In this document: piece after piece, positions 60,763 to 64,000 of the stretch
How positions within the stretch are numbered: the first letter of the stretch is position 1
Layout: each line of letters starts with the position of its first letter
Source: Microbulbifer harenosus
GTDB lineage: Bacteria > Pseudomonadota > Gammaproteobacteria > Pseudomonadales > Cellvibrionaceae
Direction: 5' to 3'
Length of the DNA: 64,000 nucleotides
NCBI RefSeq assembly: GCF_005771435.1
Contig: NZ_VANI01000004.1
Span: forward strand, 310,001 to 374,000
Position numbers and translations under genes: made by a program
The notes under the pieces: model-generated
The model's database searches: none
What the model saw: only the letters and a program-made list of their open reading frames with translations
Told to the model about the DNA's origin: nothing

Positions 60763-60778
60763 TTTACGTTAACGTAAA
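60763..60778. promoter_or_regulatory. LiuR-type operator (perfect 16-bp palindrome)
   Basis: TTTACGTTAACGTAAA is its own reverse complement. It matches the motif I recall for LiuR sites in gammaproteobacteria. It lies where the promoter of liuR-liuA should be, so LiuR is predicted to control its own operon. Confidence 0.85.
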
Positions 60779-60893
60779 CGTCAATCTGAGCCAAAGAGTG
60801 ACTGTTGGTGGGATTGTGGTTTCCAGGTGTCTCGGGAGTGTTAACTTGACAAAAATCTATCTTGCCAATGGGTTGGCGGGACTGTCGTGGATC

Positions 60894-60913
60894 AGCTGGG
60901 GATACCCCCAGCT
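60894..60913. other. Hairpin after the LysR gene
   Basis: AGCTGGGG..CCCCAGCT forms an 8-bp stem with loop ATAC. It lies 17 bases past the LysR stop on the minus strand. There is no U-run, so it is not a clear terminator. Confidence 0.4.
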
Positions 60914-60929
60914 TTGCATAGGGGAAAGT

Positions 60930-61832
60930 TTAAATTTCAACCAGTTCACAGGCCTCCAATTGCGTGTCTTGGGTGTTGAGATGAGAAATAAGTCGTTGTG
61001 CCGGGCTGTCGTCAGGCGCGTTCGCGGGCCACACGGCGTAGGCGGGCAGCGGGGGTAGCTTCCATTCCGGTAGCAGCTCTTCGACACCGTCAGCGGTATC
61101 AAACAGAAACCTTGGCGGCACAGCCAAGCCGAGGCCGCACGCGGCCAAACGATAAGAGGCTTCGACGCTATCCACCGTTGCGACTGGATTATAAAAAATC
61201 TCGAAGCTGCCCTGGCTCGGGTGAAAAAAAGTGCGGCTGCTTGGGCGCATGGTGAGACCGATCCACGGGAGCTCCTGTAAATCCCGGGGGTGTTTCAGTG
61301 GCCCGTAGCGGCGCAAAAAATCAGTACTGCCAACTAGGACTCTGTCCAACATAAAGATCTTACGTGCCTTGAGACCGCTATCGGGCATATCGCCGAGACG
61401 GATCGCGAGGTCGATACCCTCACCAATGATGTCGTTGTGATGATCGCTGCACTGCAGGTGCAAATGTAAATCCGGCTCGCGAGCGGCAAATGCAGAGATC
61501 TTACATACCAGTCGACTGTGTATAAGAATGGCTGGAATGGCAATTTTTAGCCTGCCGCCTCCCCGTCTCTTGGCATTCTTGTAATCACAGAGATTGTCGG
61601 AATACAGCTGAAGCATTTGCTGCGCGACTTCAAATACGGCCTTTCCATCCTGCGTTAGTGAAAGCTTGCGTGTATTGCGATACAGAAGCGCGATACCGAG
61701 GCTTTCTTCCAGCTTGGAAACGTACAGGCTGGCACTGGATATAGACATATCCAATGCTTGTGCTGCAGAGCGAAAAGAGCCTTCCTCAACTACTTTCGCG
61801 AATACGATCAGATAGCGGACATCCCTTAACAC
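60930..61832 (-). CDS. LysR-family transcriptional regulator
   Basis: The 300-residue protein has the LysR winged helix (VVEEGSFRSAAQALDMSISS, then LEESLGIALLYRNTRKLSLT) and a periplasmic-binding-like effector domain. It is divergent from the AT-rich gene set that begins at 61897 and is the natural candidate to control it. The effector is unknown. The start is the ATG at 61832. The 64-base gap to 61897 would hold overlapping promoters. Confidence 0.9.
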   Translation of the reverse strand: MLRDVRYLIVFAKVVEEGSFRSAAQALDMSISSASLYVSKLEESLGIALLYRNTRKLSLTQDGKAVFEVAQQMLQLYSDNLCDYKNAKRRGGGRLKIAIPAILIHSRLVCKISAFAAREPDLHLHLQCSDHHNDIIGEGIDLAIRLGDMPDSGLKARKIFMLDRVLVGSTDFLRRYGPLKHPRDLQELPWIGLTMRPSSRTFFHPSQGSFEIFYNPVATVDSVEASYRLAACGLGLAVPPRFLFDTADGVEELLPEWKLPPLPAYAVWPANAPDDSPAQRLISHLNTQDTQLEACELVEI

Positions 61833-61896
61833 GCCAATAACTCCATTTATATGACCTGAGCCATGTTGGTAAATAAAAAGTATATTTTAATTTTTC

Positions 61897-62124
61897 GTGG
61901 GTAATCAATTGGAAGTGTCTGGGATAGAGTCTCCGACCGATGAGCAGCACTATCCGGGCTGTATCGCTTATCCAGGAAAGTTGTCAAAAAAGGAACTGCA
62001 TCATAAGTGTGATCAAAAATGGTGCGTTACGGCTTGTATCAAAAATATTCTGCTTGCCGGCTGTAACTTCTGTGGATCATTGATGAATGGATTAGATGCC
62101 GATAAGGGGCCGTATCATGTCTGA
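61897..62124 (+). CDS. Cys-rich 75-residue protein, possible precursor peptide
   Basis: The frame opens with GTG at 61897 and ends TGA at 62124, overlapping the next ATG by 8 bases (ATGTCTGA), which suggests translational coupling. The 75 residues hold six cysteines, C22, C38, C43, C47, C56 and C59, most in the C-terminal half (HHKCDQKWCVTACIKN, then CNFCGS). No signal peptide, no known domain. It might be a precursor peptide, a metal-binding protein or a chance ORF. The start lacks a good binding site; a GTG at 61915 is another candidate. The upstream AT run would suit a promoter. Confidence 0.5.
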   Translation: MGNQLEVSGIESPTDEQHYPGCIAYPGKLSKKELHHKCDQKWCVTACIKNILLAGCNFCGSLMNGLDADKGPYHV

Positions 62125-62530
62125 TAGAAAGTGTGTGCTGATTATAGATGAGGACCTGCCGGTTGGTGTGGTGGCCAACACCGCCGCTGTTTTGGCTGTG
62201 AGTATCGGTAAGTTCTGCCCGGATATTGTTGGTAGAGATCTGTTCGACTGTGCCGGGGATGTGCGTCGTGGAATCACAACCATGGCTTTGCCGACTCTAA
62301 AAGGTAGTGGCGACTTGCTGCGGGATATGAGAGGCAAGCTGAAAGAGTATGAACCGGACCTCGTGGTGATAGATCTTGTTGGCGCTACCCGGGTAACCAA
62401 ATCCTATGAGGAGTATGCCGAGGCGCTCGCGGAAACGCCGGAAGAAGAGCTGCAGTACCAGGGTATCGCATTGTACGGCGATAAAAGGATCGTAAATAAG
62501 TTCAGCGGTAATCTGCCTTTGTTGAGGTAG
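62117..62530 (+). CDS. DUF2000 family protein
   Basis: The 137-residue protein begins MSDRKCVLIIDEDLPVGVVA and continues NTAAVLAVSIGKFCPDIVG, then GITTMALPTLKGSGDLL, the DUF2000 pattern. The fold is related to peptidyl-tRNA hydrolase 2 and the activity is unknown. The ATG at 62117 has AAGGGG 8 bases upstream and is preferred over 62096. It overlaps the end of the Cys-rich ORF and is followed 49 bases later by the diiron-type enzyme. Confidence 0.85.
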   Translation: MSDRKCVLIIDEDLPVGVVANTAAVLAVSIGKFCPDIVGRDLFDCAGDVRRGITTMALPTLKGSGDLLRDMRGKLKEYEPDLVVIDLVGATRVTKSYEEYAEALAETPEEELQYQGIALYGDKRIVNKFSGNLPLLR

Positions 62531-62579
62531 TTGAGGTAACCAGTCGCTTAGTGATCAACCAACAGTCAAGGAGAGTCCT

Positions 62580-63377
62580 GTGGACACAAGAGATGTAGCT
62601 GAAGTGAAAGCCGTAGAGGGTGCAGCAGTGAATCGCGAGGTGAGGTATCTGATTCCTGAGAGCGTTTACGATTACGACCATCCGGAAGTCATCTACTGGA
62701 CCAAGTATTTCCAGGAAGAAGCGGCAAAGCACAACGTATTTGTCAATATCAATGCCACTATACAAAGTAAGCGCAGCATTACTGCCGCAGAAAGTATGGC
62801 TACCGCCTGGTATGACTTCACTCGTTACGTTCCCGTATTTCTCTGTAAGGCAGTTGCTCTCACGACCGATCCGGAACGTCAGCATCACCTGATCCAGATC
62901 GCCTATGACGAGCTCGGTGGGCGGGATAAAGAATATATTCATTCCAACTTGTTTCTCGATGCCATTAAGGATGCGGGAATCAATCTGATCAATGAGTCTG
63001 CCGCCTCAATAAAAGAAGTGCTTTCCGGTCTGGACCGGACGCTGGTGGGGATCAGTAGCCAGTTCGGGATCGTTGGCCTTCTTCTCAGTTTTGAAATTAT
63101 CGCTGAAGAAAACATTGAGACTCTGTTCAATTGCCTTTGTCATGATAAAAAGTGTGAAAAGCCCTTGTCAGATAGCCCCTTCTTCAAGATACACAGAGCG
63201 GACGAGACGGAGCATATCAGGCATTCGGTTGCCAATTACTTGCGTTTTTGTAAAACAGAGACGCAGAAGCGCGAGTTCAAGCAATCATTCGATGCAGGTA
63301 TCGATTTCTGGCAGCGTTTCTGGGATCAAAACGCCCGTATTATCAATATGGAAACCGATCTAAGAGCGACAGCGTGA
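62580..63377 (+). CDS. Heme-oxygenase-like diiron oxidase/oxygenase (HDO) family enzyme
   Basis: The 265-residue all-helical protein shows a ligand pattern of the HDO family: E111-x9-H121 (DELGGRDKEYIHSN), E172 or E176 (SFEIIAEEN) and H205-x3-E209-x2-H212 (IHRADETEHIRH). Known HDOs (UndA, SznF, BesC) use a diiron centre and O2 for N-oxygenation or C-C cleavage in natural product and amino acid pathways. The GTG at 62580 has AAGGAGAG 4-11 bases upstream. It lies in a set with DUF2000 and ATP-grasp genes. The substrate is unknown. Confidence 0.85.
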   Translation: MDTRDVAEVKAVEGAAVNREVRYLIPESVYDYDHPEVIYWTKYFQEEAAKHNVFVNINATIQSKRSITAAESMATAWYDFTRYVPVFLCKAVALTTDPERQHHLIQIAYDELGGRDKEYIHSNLFLDAIKDAGINLINESAASIKEVLSGLDRTLVGISSQFGIVGLLLSFEIIAEENIETLFNCLCHDKKCEKPLSDSPFFKIHRADETEHIRHSVANYLRFCKTETQKREFKQSFDAGIDFWQRFWDQNARIINMETDLRATA

Positions 63378-63390
63378 GAGGGCGGTGCCA

Positions 63391-64000
63391 ATGACTACAG
63401 TCGTGTTTATTGAAACGAATTTCAGTGGCTTGGATGCCATCCTGTACTGCAAGTCGAAGGGGTACAAGTCTGTGCTGGTGAGCGACAGCCACGAACGCTT
63501 CCAGAAATGGTTCCCGGAATCCTGCATGTACAAACTGGGTCAGGTGGATCAGCTGATTCAAGTCAGAAATTCAAATGACATCGCTGAGGTCAAGCAGGCT
63601 CTCGAGGATAACCTGGACAGGGTCGACGCCGTACTCACCTTTGCAGAAATACGCACGGAGATGACAGCGCGTCTCGCGCGAGATCTGAAACTCAAGGGGC
63701 CGGATCCGGAGTCGATTCAGATCGCGCAGGACAAATACCGGTTCCGCGAAGTCTTGTTGGAAAAAGGGGTGGATGATGTTGGCTGTATCAAAGCGGATAC
63801 GGCCGAATTTCTGGCTGCGGTTAAGAATGACATTGCCTACCCCTGCTTCATCAAGCCGGTTCAGGGGCATTCAAGTATCGGCGCCGTGGTCTGTCGGGGA
63901 GAAGATGACATGGAGGCCCTGATCGGAAAACTTGCAGGTATAGATGAAGACTGGATTTCCAAGGCATTTGTAGTCGAGGATTATCTGCAAGGAAGGCTGG
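63391..64000 (+). CDS. ATP-grasp ligase, 3' truncated by window
   Basis: The frame from ATG 63391 is open for 203 residues to the window end. It has an N-terminal pre-ATP-grasp domain and the ATP-grasp motifs IAQDKYRFREVL, YPCFIKPVQGHSSIGAV (phosphate-binding lysine and glycine-like loop) and VVEDYLQGRL. Such enzymes join a carboxylate to an amine, often in dipeptide or RiPP-like biosynthesis. It starts 13 bases after the HDO gene, so they are almost surely co-transcribed. Confidence 0.85.
   Translation, partial: MTTVVFIETNFSGLDAILYCKSKGYKSVLVSDSHERFQKWFPESCMYKLGQVDQLIQVRNSNDIAEVKQALEDNLDRVDAVLTFAEIRTEMTARLARDLKLKGPDPESIQIAQDKYRFREVLLEKGVDDVGCIKADTAEFLAAVKNDIAYPCFIKPVQGHSSIGAVVCRGEDDMEALIGKLAGIDEDWISKAFVVEDYLQGRL

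Overview
This window looks like chromosomal DNA of a marine-type gammaproteobacterium, most likely a Cellvibrionales member close to Microbulbifer or Saccharophagus. The reasons are the high G+C, the BioH-BioC fusion, the aspartate-semialdehyde route to spermidine, the LiuR-controlled leucine operon and the FimX-like protein. The genus is an inference. I recognise no tRNA, rRNA, CRISPR array, prophage or complete insertion sequence.

Layout. 1-8.4 kb: the end of a hybrid sensor kinase, an MFS transporter overlapping an alpha/beta hydrolase, a 3-hydroxybutyrate dehydrogenase with a LuxR-type response regulator, two Tyr-rich small lipoproteins, an AhpA/YtjB protein divergent from serB, and a 56-residue secreted protein. 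8.7-13 kb: an M1 peptidase lipoprotein and a FimX-like protein with degenerate GGDEF and EAL domains. 13.4-16.3 kb: the EF-P beta-lysylation set epmB, efp, epmA. 16.3-22 kb: GNAT, cysE, srkA, an ABM-type protein, a FabH-like synthase with an NTF2-like partner, and a ComF protein. 22.1-26 kb: bioB-bioF-bioHC behind a BirA-type operator. 26-28.8 kb: a cyclase, a YcaQ-like glycosylase and a Tyr-rich repeat protein. 29-35.3 kb: speA, carboxynorspermidine synthase, nspC and speB, enough to take arginine to spermidine through agmatine, putrescine and carboxyspermidine. 36.5-37.8 kb: panC-panD. 38.3-43.4 kb: an acetyl-CoA hydrolase fused to a GNAT domain, an HDAC-fold deacetylase and acs, which resembles an acetylation cassette for Acs. 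43.9-52.9 kb: a tandem Usp, small membrane proteins, a TonB receptor, PadR, AlaE, an unusual kinase-like receiver protein and a DUF945 protein. 53-60.8 kb: the leucine/isovalerate operon liuRABCDE with a perfect LiuR-type palindrome. 60.9-64 kb: a LysR regulator divergent from a more AT-rich set: a Cys-rich 75-residue ORF, a DUF2000 protein, a heme-oxygenase-like diiron enzyme and a truncated ATP-grasp. This last set looks like the start of an uncharacterised biosynthetic locus.

The most unusual signal is a family of about 110-bp intergenic elements (13 complete, 2 degenerate). Each has a 22-29 bp outer stem whose sequence differs between copies while both arms stay complementary, a conserved CATCCCTG loop whose flanking pair switches from CC/GG to TA/TA, and one of several interchangeable inner hairpins. 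Five times they lie as head-to-head pairs. A second family, GTAGGAG REP-type hairpins, occurs three times.
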